From: JAAZMF01 sp036786445
GTDB taxonomy: Bacteria > Bacillota > Limnochordia > DTU087
NCBI GenBank assembly: GCA_036786445.1
Contig: DAIQRD010000034.1
Coordinates: 1 to 20,466, forward strand
Length of the DNA stretch: 20,466 nucleotides
Direction of reading: 5' to 3'
Position 1 is the first letter of the stretch, and every line of letters starts with the position of its first letter. The translations under genes were made by a program, and so were the position numbers. A model generated the notes under the pieces. The model ran no database searches. It was not told where the DNA came from and saw only the letters and a list, made by a program, of their open reading frames with translations. This document shows positions 1 to 7,977 of the stretch, in pieces.

Positions 1-198
1 GGTCAAGGACAGAAACCGCAAGCTAGATGTATCAGCCAGCACCTCTCTCCGCAGGATCTCCCGCAGCCACGGCTCTGCTGCCATAGTCACTGCCTTAGCT
101 AGCTCGTTGAAGACTGCGACATCTCTATCCCGCATCACCTGCTTTTGGGTTATTAAGTGTTCGCTTCCTTCAGGCTGCACCAGTGCCGATCTTACCAT
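1..198 (-). CDS. Unrecognised gene after fliL, 5' part only (66 residues)
   Basis: An open frame starts at an ATG at 198 and runs off the left edge without a stop. The start is well supported: an AGGGGAGGTGG ribosome site lies about 7 bases upstream. The protein begins MVRSALVQPEGSEHL and continues with a mostly helical, charged stretch containing AAEPWLREILRREVLADTSS. It lies 24 bases downstream of fliL, where Firmicutes usually carry fliM, so a switch-complex protein (FliM, FliY or FliN-like) is the contextual guess. However, the N-terminal EIDALL-type CheY-P binding motif expected of FliM and FliY is not present in these residues, and I do not recognise the family. It could be a divergent FliM lacking the N-terminal peptide, or an extra small protein inserted before fliM. 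Confidence 0.6.
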   Translation of the reverse strand, partial: MVRSALVQPEGSEHLITQKQVMRDRDVAVFNELAKAVTMAAEPWLREILRREVLADTSSLRFLSLT

Positions 199-222
199 GG
201 TTGGCCACCTCCCCTACCATGC

Positions 223-690
223 CTATTGCACCACCAATTCTGTGAAGTAGACATTAGCTATACCACCTGCTGGCAAGAGCTCCGTGATAGCGTTACCCAA
301 TTCCCCACGGAGTTTCTCCATGCCTGCTGCTCCCGCAATGTCCTCCTGGGTCTTGGTGCGCAATATACTGATCACGACATCCCTGATCTGGGGTTCCCGT
401 CGTGTCAGTTCAGGGATACATTGCTTGTCATTGACTTCCAACACCAGACCACAGCGGACAAAGCGAGGAGAAAACCCCTGGGGGACCATGAGATTGACTG
501 TAAAGTCACCCACTTTGTGCACCGGGCCAAACTCACTATTCCTCGTAGCTCTTTGCTCCGAGGCTACTACGGCTCCTGGAGTAGTCTTGGAAAAAACTAG
601 AAAGGTTACATACGCGCTGCCTACGGCGGCAACGATCACCAAAGAAATGGCTAGAATGATTACCTTTAGGTCCATCTCGATTTTCCTCAC
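223..690 (-). CDS. fliL: FliL, flagellar basal body-associated stator protein
   Basis: FliL is a single-pass inner-membrane protein whose periplasmic or outside domain surrounds the MotAB stator and supports its function. This 155-residue protein has one membrane segment near residues 8-30 (DLKVIILAISLVIVAAVG) and then the soluble FliL domain, with VGDFTVNLMVPQG and the conserved-looking stretch RREPQIRDVVISILRTKTQEDI typical of the family. Length fits FliL (about 140-180). The start chosen is GTG at 690 because GGGAGGG lies 8 bases upstream; an in-frame ATG at 675 is possible with a weaker site. It follows motB by 38 bases, the usual stator-FliL arrangement. Identification rests on motif, topology and position. 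Confidence 0.88.
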   Translation of the reverse strand: MRKIEMDLKVIILAISLVIVAAVGSAYVTFLVFSKTTPGAVVASEQRATRNSEFGPVHKVGDFTVNLMVPQGFSPRFVRCGLVLEVNDKQCIPELTRREPQIRDVVISILRTKTQEDIAGAAGMEKLRGELGNAITELLPAGGIANVYFTELVVQ

Positions 691-728
691 AGCAGATGCC
701 CTCCCAACAGCTTTACACCCCTAGTGCC

Positions 729-1547
729 TTAATCTTGTGACTCATCCAGGCCATGGGCAGCTTGCTCCGTATCCTCTATAGGTTTGTCCCATTTCTGGCT
801 AACGCCTGGTTCAGTGTAGGATAACCCTAGGTGCATGATCACCAAGTCCACTCGTCGATTACGGGCTCGCCCCTCCATTGTATCGTTGGTATCCACCGGC
901 CGATACTGACCATAACCAGCAGCTGAAAGCCTCTCTGGGCTCATTTGTTTTTCCTCTATCAGAAAGCGTATTACGCTAGTCGCGCGGGCAGTAGACAATT
1001 CCCAATTAGAAGGGAAACGCTCCGTATTAATGGGCAAGGTATCTGTATGACCTTCCACCCGCACATGATTGGCCAAGGGACGCAGGACTTCAGCTATCTG
1101 GTCCAAAACTGGCTGAGCATTGGGCCGTATATCTGCTTTACCAAGATCAAAGAATGCCCGATCAGCGAACCGCACAACTAGGCCCCGTTCCTCGTGAAGG
1201 AGTTCCACAGTACCTGGTAGTTGACCAGCAGCTACTAAAGCCTGCATCTGCTCCATCAACGCCTGTATCTGTTCTACATTCCTTTGCGATAGATCAAAAG
1301 CCGAGTCCATATCCAGGGCGGCATCGTTGACAGATGATGTGGTGGTGACGATTTTCCCACCATCTAGCACTCCCAGAGTTCCCTGAAATGCCGCCATAAT
1401 GGCCCGGAACTTCTGCACATCCACTGTAGAAAAGGAATACAGCAACACGAAGAATGTAAGCAACAGCGTGACCATGTCTGCGTAGGTGGTCATCCATGCA
1501 GGGGCGCCCCGTTTTTCTGGTTGCGGCCGACGCCGGAAATTAGACAT
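729..1547 (-). CDS. motB: MotB, stator protein with OmpA-like peptidoglycan-binding domain
   Basis: MotB forms the MotA5B2 ion channel that powers rotation and anchors it to peptidoglycan. The 272-residue protein shows a short basic N-terminus, one membrane segment at about residues 20-40 containing the channel aspartate in TYADMVTLLLTFF (Asp24), a plug and linker (about 45-110), and an OmpA/MotB domain at about 120-240 with FFDLGKADIRP, VEGHTDTLPI and RARNRRVDLVI. The start overlaps the end of motA by 8 bases, which suggests translational coupling; a GGTGG site precedes the ATG. Whether it uses protons or sodium cannot be told from the sequence with certainty; the Tyr before the Asp would fit either. 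Confidence 0.96.
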   Translation of the reverse strand: MSNFRRRPQPEKRGAPAWMTTYADMVTLLLTFFVLLYSFSTVDVQKFRAIMAAFQGTLGVLDGGKIVTTTSSVNDAALDMDSAFDLSQRNVEQIQALMEQMQALVAAGQLPGTVELLHEERGLVVRFADRAFFDLGKADIRPNAQPVLDQIAEVLRPLANHVRVEGHTDTLPINTERFPSNWELSTARATSVIRFLIEEKQMSPERLSAAGYGQYRPVDTNDTMEGRARNRRVDLVIMHLGLSYTEPGVSQKWDKPIEDTEQAAHGLDESQD

Positions 1548-2361
1548 TGGTTTCCACCGCCCCTGGAGCCATCTGCGCCTCTTCTCGACCTCTGGTTCGT
1601 ACTTGACTGCGATTGCGCTGCTGTGGCGATAGGAAAGCTGTCAATTTCTCTTCAACTAGGCGGGGGTTTTCCCCAGCCTGAATGGATAGGATACCCTCCA
1701 GCATGATCTGTCGGTACAGCACCTCTTCATTACTGCGACTACGGAGTTTGCCTGCTAAAGGCAAGAAGACTAGATTGGCCAATACCGATCCATACAAAGT
1801 GGTGATCAGGGCCAGAGCCATGCCTGGTGCGATCTTATCGGCATCATCGATGTCCGCCAGCATATTGATTAGTCCAATAAGTGTCCCGATCATGCCAAAA
1901 GCTGGCGCATAGGCTCCCATATCTTCAAAGATACCCTGCCCGGCTCGATGGCGCTCTTCCTGGAAAGCGAGCTCTATTTCCAGCACACTCCTGACCAAAT
2001 CAGGGTCAGTTCCATCGACAATAAGCTGGATACCCTTCTTAAGAAAAGCGTCTTCAATCTGGGCAGCTTCCTCTTCCATGGCAAGGAGACCCTCACGCCT
2101 AGCCTTTTCGGCTAAAGCCACCAGTTGATTGATAAGTCCAATACCGGAATAGGCCTGCCGGGTGAAAGCCACCCTTACCATACCCATTACTCTGGTCACA
2201 TCGGAGAGAGAATGGTTGACCAATGTAGCAGCCACTGTACCCCCTATCACAACCAGCAAAGAAGGTACATTCCAGAAACCCAGCAAACTTCCGTCTGCAG
2301 CGATGGCAGCCACTAACAGTGCAGTCCCCGCGACGATCCCGATAACTGTTGATATATCCAT
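1540..2361 (-). CDS. motA: MotA, flagellar motor stator channel protein
   Basis: MotA is the five-subunit part of the stator that contacts FliG and generates torque. The 273-residue protein has four predicted membrane segments: two near residues 3-50 (including WNVPSLLVVIGGTVAATLV) and two near residues 150-210 (APAFGMIGTLIGLINML, and ALITTLYGSVLANLVFLPLAG). The cytoplasmic loop between them carries the charged RREGLLAMEEE region that corresponds to the FliG-contacting part, and the conserved prolines in YAPAFGMIG and FLPLAG are present. Length fits the family. The ribosome site before the ATG is weak (no GGAGG-like run within 12 bases), unlike its neighbours. It heads a motA-motB-fliL block separated from flgE by a 184-base spacer. 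Confidence 0.96.
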   Translation of the reverse strand: MDISTVIGIVAGTALLVAAIAADGSLLGFWNVPSLLVVIGGTVAATLVNHSLSDVTRVMGMVRVAFTRQAYSGIGLINQLVALAEKARREGLLAMEEEAAQIEDAFLKKGIQLIVDGTDPDLVRSVLEIELAFQEERHRAGQGIFEDMGAYAPAFGMIGTLIGLINMLADIDDADKIAPGMALALITTLYGSVLANLVFLPLAGKLRSRSNEEVLYRQIMLEGILSIQAGENPRLVEEKLTAFLSPQQRNRSQVRTRGREEAQMAPGAVETNV

Positions 2362-2545
2362 AAGCTTCAGGCGATATTAAATCCGCCGCCCGCGCCCCCT
2401 CTCTGATGCGAGTTCTACCGGTGTATGTACACCGCCAATTCAGGCGTGATTAATCAAAATGGCACATTCTAATGTGGCGGTTGCCGGGAAGGCAATCTAG
2501 ACACCTTCCCGGCAGAACACTCCTAGGTCATCCCAAGTACCACTA
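2362..2545. repeat. flgE-motA spacer with three inverted repeats
   Basis: This 184-base non-coding spacer contains a perfect 11-base-pair GC-rich hairpin, TGCCGGGAAGG at 2482-2492 against CCTTCCCGGCA at 2504-2514 with an 11-base loop. A short CACAT/ATGTG hairpin lies at 2463-2476, and a CGGTGT/ACACCG inverted repeat with a 4-base centre at 2419-2434. None is followed by a real T run on either strand, so I do not call a terminator. No FlbD-type small gene, common at this place in Firmicutes, can be found in any frame, and I see no convincing sigma-A or sigma-D promoter for motA. Confidence 0.7.
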
Positions 2546-3766
2546 CTAGCGCTTGAGATTCACCAGCTCTTGCAACATCTCGTCAGAAGTCGTGATAATC
2601 CGCGAGTTAGCCTGGAAACCCCTCTGCGTGATAATCATGTCGGTGAACTCTTGAGACAGATCTACGTTGCTCATCTCCAGAGCACCCGGTGTTAGTTTGC
2701 CATTGGCACCGTTACCCGGCTGTCCCACCTCTGGCTCTCCCGAGTTCGCTGATACAGTAAAGGTTGTATCTCCTGCTCGCAAGAGTCCATTGGGATTGCT
2801 AAATACAGCCGTAGCAATCTGTGCCAGATTCTCTGTCAGGCCATTGGAATACTCTCCAATGATCACACCGGAATCATCCACACTATAACCAACCAGTGTA
2901 CCCTGAGGATAGCCATCCTGGCTCTTAAACACCAAGGTCCCCTCAGCGGCATTTTGTACCACACCAGTGAAATCTGGCGTGATGCTGACTGAGTTGGCTC
3001 CTGGCGGGGTGAACTGAAAAGCTGGACCCGTTGCGTTGATCATGTTCCCGCTGGTGTCGAACATAATCGTACCGGATCCACCTGCGACAGTCCCGCTGCC
3101 CCCGCTCGCCGTCCATGACCAAGTGTTGCTACCTGTATCGGTCTTGGTGAAGGTCAAATTCACCGAATGTGTGTCACCCAGTGAATCAAATACCTCCACT
3201 GTCTGGGTCACTGACTCGCCCGCCGCTATCCTGGAGTCCAGGTTGCCTCCGAACTTGATGGTGGTAGTGGCTATGGGATTGATGGTCTTTCCCATGGGTA
3301 TAAGCAAGGCTTCCATGGGCTGGTCAATATCAATCTGACCAGTAGCCGCCCTCCAACCCATGACTTTCATGCCATTGACACTACTAATCAACGAGCCATC
3401 TCCGTCGACATCGAATAGGCCGGCTCTGGTGTAGAATCTCCGTGGCCCATCAGAGAGGACGAAAAAGCCATTCCCTTCGATGGCCATATCTGTTTGCCGC
3501 CCAGTCATTTCCGGACTTCCTTGAGTTTGGTTTGTTTGAATTGATCCTAGAGCCATACCTAGACCAACCTGCATGGGGTTTACACCACCCCGCCCCCCCT
3601 GGGGACTGCTGGCAGCCCGCAATGTCTGACTCAAGGTATCTCGGAAAGTGACACGACTGCTTTTGAACCCAACGGTATTTACATTGGCTATGTTGTTGCC
3701 AATGACATCCATTCGAACTTGATGATTTTTTAAAGCCGATACACCGGAAAAAAGGGATCGCATCAT
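2546..3766 (-). CDS. flgE: FlgE, flagellar hook protein
   Basis: FlgE polymerises into the hook, the universal joint outside the cell. The 406-residue protein has the N-terminal rod/hook motif (SLFSGVSALKNHQVRMDVIGNNIANVNTVGFK, split here as residues about 4-35), the Flg_bbr_C motif at the end (ALEMSNVDLSQEFTDMIITQ followed by RGFQANSRIITTSDEMLQEL) and the terminal LVNLKR that is typical of FlgE. The middle (about 150-350) is the variable beta-rich D1/D2 region. AAAGGAG lies 11 bases before the first of two tandem ATG codons (3766 and 3763); either could be used. Length is usual for Firmicute hooks (about 400). It follows TIGR02530-like and flgD, the standard hook-assembly cluster. Confidence 0.96.
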   Translation of the reverse strand: MMRSLFSGVSALKNHQVRMDVIGNNIANVNTVGFKSSRVTFRDTLSQTLRAASSPQGGRGGVNPMQVGLGMALGSIQTNQTQGSPEMTGRQTDMAIEGNGFFVLSDGPRRFYTRAGLFDVDGDGSLISSVNGMKVMGWRAATGQIDIDQPMEALLIPMGKTINPIATTTIKFGGNLDSRIAAGESVTQTVEVFDSLGDTHSVNLTFTKTDTGSNTWSWTASGGSGTVAGGSGTIMFDTSGNMINATGPAFQFTPPGANSVSITPDFTGVVQNAAEGTLVFKSQDGYPQGTLVGYSVDDSGVIIGEYSNGLTENLAQIATAVFSNPNGLLRAGDTTFTVSANSGEPEVGQPGNGANGKLTPGALEMSNVDLSQEFTDMIITQRGFQANSRIITTSDEMLQELVNLKR

Positions 3767-3890
3767 GGTTCCTTCAACTCCTTTGCATACCCCGGATAGG
3801 AACTGCTTCCATCGCTCGGCAGCTCCAGAGGCTCCCCTCCGGTCCAGCCTCTTTCTCTATTCTCCGGGAACAATGTCACGTTAGTTTAGG

Positions 3891-4271
3891 TCAATCTGTC
3901 AACACAGCGCTATCAATCTGTGTGAATACATTTTCTCTGGCCGAAGCCCCATCGACTACGGTAATCACCGTGCCATTCTTTACACTCACCACGAACACAT
4001 TGCCTTCCATGATAATCAGGGATTCTCTGGCACCCTTAGCCTTCGCTTTATCAACCGCATCCTGCAACTTGGCTAGCTGCGCTGATCCCAAATCCACATT
4101 GCGGAGCCTCATCCTTGCTTCAGCATGGGCTGAGAACTTCAGTTTGGGTTCTTGCAGTTTGCTTTCCAGGATATCCTGGAAGTTCTGGCCATGGGCCGTT
4201 TTCTGTGGCATTGCCTGCCTTGAGTCAAGCCCTCTTATAGGTCGATGCAGCCCCGGCAATTTATTGGTCAT
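3891..4271 (-). CDS. Small flagellar operon protein, TIGR02530-like
   Basis: This roughly 126-residue protein matches my recollection of the Firmicute 'flagellar operon protein' family TIGR02530, found between flgD and flgE. The marks are LKFSAHAEARMRLRNVDL, a helix with LQDAVDKAKAKGARESLIIM, and the C-terminal VSVKNGTVITVVDG followed by ENVFTQIDSAVL. The family's biochemical role is not established; position suggests help in hook assembly. The ATG at 4271 is preferred because AGAGGTGG lies about 6 bases upstream; a GTG nine bases further up (4280) is the alternative. A 124-base non-coding gap separates it from flgE, with only a weak AGAGGCT/AGCCTCT inverted repeat (3827-3852). Confidence 0.88.
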   Translation of the reverse strand: MTNKLPGLHRPIRGLDSRQAMPQKTAHGQNFQDILESKLQEPKLKFSAHAEARMRLRNVDLGSAQLAKLQDAVDKAKAKGARESLIIMEGNVFVVSVKNGTVITVVDGASARENVFTQIDSAVLTD

Positions 4272-4304
4272 AGCCACCACCTCTTCCTCTACTTCTAGGC
4301 ATTG

Positions 4305-4321
4305 CTAGCTAGGCTAGCTAG
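4305..4321. repeat. CTAG-rich palindrome at the flgD stop codon
   Basis: CTAGCTAG at 4305-4312, one centre base, then CTAGCTAG at 4314-4321 form a perfect inverted repeat of two 8-base arms. It includes the flgD TAG stop and lies between flgD and the next gene. There is no T run, and with a 1-base centre it cannot form a tight RNA hairpin without opening its middle pairs. Function unknown; it may be chance in a sequence where CTAG is frequent. Confidence 0.5.
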
Positions 4322-4745
4322 ATGATGTCTTGATTGCCTGTACCTCCCACAGAAAGAAGACCTCGCCATCCACCATCAGTCGCGGTACTCCATCGACAAA
4401 CTGGACTGCAGTCACCTGTCCGGTGATCACTTCATCGGTATCGGCTCGGGCTACAATGACTTCTTTGCCTAAAAGGCTAGTAGCCTGCCCAATGAGACCC
4501 ATTTGTTCCTGGCTCTTTACAAAGAGCTCCATGGTCTGAGCTAGGTTCTGAGTCTGCTCTAGAGCAGTAAACTGAGCCAATTGGGCAATAAAATCCTGAT
4601 CTTGCACCGGATTCATGGGATCTTGATACTTCAGCTGGGTAGTCAGAAGCCGAAGGAAATCATCTTTACCCAGTACATTGCGTTCATCGGCGGTCTTTTG
4701 GCCACCACTGGTGTACTGGGACGTTCCGGACTTTGTTACGTACAT
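4314..4745 (-). CDS. flgD: FlgD, hook-cap scaffolding protein
   Basis: FlgD caps the growing hook and guides FlgE assembly. The 143-residue protein has the diagnostic N-terminal block LGKDDFLRLLTTQLKYQDP followed by MNPVQDQDFIAQLAQFTALEQ (about residues 25-65) and then a short C-terminal region (LLGKEVIVARADTDEVITGQ, VQFVDGVPRLMVDG) that fits the reduced FlgD of Firmicutes, which lack much of the Tudor/FnIII part of the enteric protein. ATG at 4745 is preferred because GGGAGGTG lies 6-7 bases upstream; an in-frame TTG at 4763 overlaps that ribosome site. It is 34 bases downstream of fliK. Confidence 0.94.
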   Translation of the reverse strand: MYVTKSGTSQYTSGGQKTADERNVLGKDDFLRLLTTQLKYQDPMNPVQDQDFIAQLAQFTALEQTQNLAQTMELFVKSQEQMGLIGQATSLLGKEVIVARADTDEVITGQVTAVQFVDGVPRLMVDGEVFFLWEVQAIKTSSS

Positions 4746-4779
4746 AACTTCACCTCCCGTCAAGCGTCAGTTGATCCAA

Positions 4780-6831
4780 CTAGGCCCGAAAATCGATAGT
4801 GCCTCCCCAATGCCGCTGCCCCAATGAAACAACCTTTGGTTGATTGATACCGATGCTTCTAACAGGCCAGCCGCCCGCCCATCCTGGTTCATGTCCCCCC
4901 GGATAGGATTGTCTACCTGGAGAATCACCACCTACCTGCACAGACACATCTTGGATATGCAAACCCTGCTGCGTGAGTTGTTCCTTAAGCTGTGACAAGC
5001 CTGCCTCAATGAGGCTCTTCACAGTATGGCTTTCCGCGATGAAGGTAGCTGATATTACCCCATTGTTTGTCGCAACTTTCACCTGCAACTCACCTAAATG
5101 TTCTGGCTTTAGCTGCAGACGAACCTCTCCATATTCACCTGTGACATCGAGTTCTACCGTCTGGACTATCTGGTCTATCAATTGCCTAGGAGTCACAGTA
5201 GCCCGCTGAACAGACTGCCCATCGGGATCAGCTCCGCGAGTAAGCTCCAATTCCCCATCTGTGGTTGCATGGCTACCCACCGCGGATTGTGTCTCTTGCA
5301 GCTTGGGTTTTCCTTCACTAATAGGGACTCTCTCCACCTCTAGCAGCTTACCTGTCTCCTCCCCACCTCCGTCGGCGACTGACACCTCGGATGGAGTCAA
5401 GGCGGTACTATCAGTGTTCTCAGAGGACCCATCGCCCCCCAGGAAGTCTCTACTATCGCTGAGATTCCCTGGTGAAATCGCTGCCGGTGGCTTACCGCCT
5501 GCATCCTGTGATGGAGCAATCGGTCTTTGACCCACTACCCCATGGCGTTCTGTAGCCGGATTGTCTGGCTCTATAGCTAAATCATCTGTTTCCATGGACG
5601 CTTTTCCTGGCACCACTACCCCGGGTTGGGTTCCAGGGCTCTGAGGAAAGCGGGCACCATCAGTGATAGGTATCGCTTCTTGGTAATACTCAGCTTCGGG
5701 AGCTTCGGTAGAACTAGCTAAAGCCCGCGGATTCCCATCTACTGCTACGTCCACCACCTGGCTTGCTTGGGAAACGACCATGGGTGCTTCTAGCTCTATT
5801 GCCACAGACGGCGTTGCCACCTCGGCTGTGAGCATCTCTGATTCCCTTTGGCCGCCCTCCACCACTTGCCCCCATAGCTCATCAGAAGTGGTCACATCCG
5901 CCTTCTCACCTACAGCGTGGCCCCAATGCTCAGCCATGTTCAAGGCTGGCGCTGGTATTCCACTGTCTGATTCTCCCTCGCTAGATTGGGCGGATACAAC
6001 ACTCTCGGAAGCTCTGCTGAGGTTCACTCCAGGCGAAGCCTCTTCTGGGATACCTGTTCTTCCATGGAGAAAGAGATCTCCCCAAGGGGTTTGCCCCGCG
6101 CTACCAGCGAATTCTCCCTCACCTAGACCAAATAATAACCACGGGCTAGAGCTTTCGGCAGAGTGCAGAAGCTCATCGACATCCAGAGGCGCAGCATCAA
6201 AAGCAGTGTTACCAGGTGGAGAGATTTTGCTTGCCACCCTAGGGACACTGGCTACTATCTCGGGTCGGCTCTTTGGCTCAACACTGCTGAGCCTATCGGC
6301 CGCAGGCCGACCGGGAGCAGCTTTTGTAGAGGTTGGTGTAAGCCCCTTGGGCAGTGCAATATCAGGTGTCATCACATCACTCAACGGGGTCGCCATTGCA
6401 TCAACACCCATTTGCAGGGCCTCAGGGATTACATTGGGCGAAACCAAGCCATCAGCCTGTGGTGTTTCCCCAATGGGGCCTGCATTCTCACACTCAACTT
6501 CCCCAATAGGGGAAATGGGTTCACTCACGCTCCCACAGTCCCCATCTGCCAAGTTATCCTCTATAACCAAGGGCATGAGTTGGGGAAGACAAACCAATTC
6601 GTCTGGTTGATCCATGTCCTCGTCATTCACCGATTCTGGCTTTTTCATTGCAGCCTCACTGGGCAGGAGCTCGACCTCCCCTTTGCCTCCCATTCTCTGG
6701 TTTGCTTTACTAAGCTCCGTGGCAAAGGGATATACAACACCACTATCTCGAGCTGTTTTGGCGCCTAGCAGGTCTAGTGCTCCTTCAGCTGACCCATTAC
6801 CCATGACATGTAGCATTAAGTCTATTGCCAT
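4780..6831 (-). CDS. fliK: FliK, hook-length control protein
   Basis: FliK is exported as a molecular ruler and switches the export gate from hook to filament substrates. The 683-residue protein is mostly low-complexity, acidic and proline/serine-rich (about residues 50-540), with no cysteine-rich or enzymatic motifs, and has the FliK C-terminal domain at about 550-635: ELDVTGEYGEVRLQLKPEHL, GELQVKVATNNG, and LKEQLTQQGLHIQDVSVQVGG. It then ends in a 50-residue glycine/proline tail. It is longer than most FliK proteins (about 400-500). The ATG has a textbook AAAGGAGGTGAT ribosome site. Position between motE-like and flgD is standard. The identification depends on the C-terminal domain and the location, because the rest of FliK is not conserved. 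Confidence 0.92.
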   Translation of the reverse strand: MAIDLMLHVMGNGSAEGALDLLGAKTARDSGVVYPFATELSKANQRMGGKGEVELLPSEAAMKKPESVNDEDMDQPDELVCLPQLMPLVIEDNLADGDCGSVSEPISPIGEVECENAGPIGETPQADGLVSPNVIPEALQMGVDAMATPLSDVMTPDIALPKGLTPTSTKAAPGRPAADRLSSVEPKSRPEIVASVPRVASKISPPGNTAFDAAPLDVDELLHSAESSSPWLLFGLGEGEFAGSAGQTPWGDLFLHGRTGIPEEASPGVNLSRASESVVSAQSSEGESDSGIPAPALNMAEHWGHAVGEKADVTTSDELWGQVVEGGQRESEMLTAEVATPSVAIELEAPMVVSQASQVVDVAVDGNPRALASSTEAPEAEYYQEAIPITDGARFPQSPGTQPGVVVPGKASMETDDLAIEPDNPATERHGVVGQRPIAPSQDAGGKPPAAISPGNLSDSRDFLGGDGSSENTDSTALTPSEVSVADGGGEETGKLLEVERVPISEGKPKLQETQSAVGSHATTDGELELTRGADPDGQSVQRATVTPRQLIDQIVQTVELDVTGEYGEVRLQLKPEHLGELQVKVATNNGVISATFIAESHTVKSLIEAGLSQLKEQLTQQGLHIQDVSVQVGGDSPGRQSYPGGHEPGWAGGWPVRSIGINQPKVVSLGQRHWGGTIDFRA

Positions 6832-6859
6832 CTTTCATCACCTCCTTTCGCTTTTCGAT

Positions 6860-6876
6860 CACCGGACAGGCCGGTG
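6860..6876. repeat. Small hairpin between fliK and the MotE-like gene
   Basis: CACCGG at 6860-6865 pairs with CCGGTG at 6871-6876 over a 5-base loop in the 87-base gap upstream of fliK. A second weak hairpin (GGGC/GCCC) lies near 6894-6910. Neither has a T run, so they are more likely message-processing or chance structures than terminators. Confidence 0.4.
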
Positions 6877-6918
6877 CATTTCTCTATACATCAAGGGCTT
6901 GATGCCCCTGTTGCCTAG

Positions 6919-7491
6919 TTATTTCTTGTTGGTCAGGGCCATGCGAGTGATCTCAGCTGCCAGTTTGGGATCTAGACCCGAAAGGATGCTGCCAGCCACT
7001 TCTGGCTCCATTTCCGCCAAGATAAAAGCAATCATCTCGGGGCGCAATTGGCTCATTATGGTAGCTGCATCCTTGCTCTTCATTTCCCCGTAGATGGAGC
7101 GCAACCTATCGAGTTCCAGTAATCCTGTTTTGGCCATATCGATCTCAGTCTGTAGAGAGAGCAACTCTTGTTTGGCCTCTTCTAGCTCACTATAGGATTT
7201 GCTGAGCTGCTTCTCCCTAGCTGCCAAAGCTTCCGCCCTAGTATCGAGCTCCAATCGTCTCTGGAAGAGCTCTCCCCTCTCCCTTTCAATCTCAGCTTGG
7301 GCCTCAGCAATCTCCATTTCCACAGCTTGACCCGCGCGATAGGTCTCTAGGTGAGGTGCCACAGCCGGCACTGCCTCGATCTGTTGAACAACCAAGTTCT
7401 GGAGATCAACCACTCCTGTGGCGTGCAACATCACAGCAGCAAATCCAAGGGATATGAGCAATAATATGATTACAAGAATCCACTTCTTCAC
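6919..7491 (-). CDS. MotE / YlxF-like flagellar protein with MgtE-N-type domain
   Basis: This 190-residue protein has an N-terminal membrane anchor (residues about 3-25, KKWILVIILLLISLGFAAVM), a long charged coiled coil (about 55-130) and a C-terminal helical domain with LRSIYGEMKSKDAATIMSQL, FILAEMEPEVAGSILSGL and DPKLAAEITRMAL, resembling the MgtE N-terminal / FliG middle fold. In Bacillus the equivalent position between fliJ and fliK is filled by ylxF; databases usually name the family MotE. In Sinorhizobium MotE is a chaperone for the periplasmic motor protein MotC, but that role cannot be transferred here. The GTG start overlaps the end of fliJ by four bases (GTGA), suggesting coupled translation. 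Confidence 0.85.
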   Translation of the reverse strand: MKKWILVIILLLISLGFAAVMLHATGVVDLQNLVVQQIEAVPAVAPHLETYRAGQAVEMEIAEAQAEIERERGELFQRRLELDTRAEALAAREKQLSKSYSELEEAKQELLSLQTEIDMAKTGLLELDRLRSIYGEMKSKDAATIMSQLRPEMIAFILAEMEPEVAGSILSGLDPKLAAEITRMALTNKK

Positions 7492-7946
7492 GAGGTCAAG
7501 ACCTCCCGCCGGATGAATCTAGTGCTGGCGACATCATCTAGTTCCCGTTGCTCCTTACCCAATAGCTCCTGCTGGAACTTGGCCCATTCGCTTTCCCGAA
7601 GCTTTTCTAAGGTCTTTCGCTTACGTCGTGCAGCGAGATACTCAGCTCTTTGCTGCTCTGCGGCTATCTGCAATTCTTTGATAAGGGTCTGCTGTTGGGC
7701 TATGATCTCATCCAATGCGACTAACCTTCGCTGATGCATTCCCAGCTTGGAAATATCCAACTCGCCTTGAATGCCATCACGCCAAGCATGTAACTGCGCT
7801 CTCCGTTGGATCTCCTGGCTGGCGAGCTTGCCCTTGGCTTCTGCCACCACTGTCTGCAGGCGGCTGAGTTCGACGGCGGCCTCTTGTTCAAGTCGGCTTC
7901 GCAAATCGAGTACTTTTTGGAGACTAAACTGGAAATGCAGACCCAC
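7488..7946 (-). CDS. fliJ: FliJ, flagellar export chaperone/stalk protein
   Basis: FliJ inserts into the FliI hexamer like the gamma subunit of F-type ATPase and links it to the export gate FlhA. The 152-residue protein is almost wholly alpha-helical coiled coil, starting with the family hallmark FQFSLQKVLDLRSRLEQEAA and ending in a basic/acidic helix (ARRKRKTLEKLRE, LLGKEQRELDDVA). The start is GTG at 7946 with GGGGGAG 5-7 bases upstream; the nearby ATG at 7948 is out of frame. It is 31 bases downstream of fliI and overlaps the MotE-like gene by four bases. Confidence 0.9.
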   Translation of the reverse strand: MGLHFQFSLQKVLDLRSRLEQEAAVELSRLQTVVAEAKGKLASQEIQRRAQLHAWRDGIQGELDISKLGMHQRRLVALDEIIAQQQTLIKELQIAAEQQRAEYLAARRKRKTLEKLRESEWAKFQQELLGKEQRELDDVASTRFIRREVLTS

Positions 7947-7977
7947 ATTCTCTCCCCCAGGTATTTACATTAGCAAG

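Noticed and set aside
2482..2514. Intrinsic terminator after flgE
   Set aside because: The 11-pair hairpin is strong, but the following bases on the minus strand are ACCGCCACATT with no T run, so it is listed only as a repeat.
5780..6610. Long plus-strand open frame (276 residues)
   Set aside because: It is antisense to the low-complexity part of fliK, rich in serine and proline as expected from a shadow frame, with no family resemblance.
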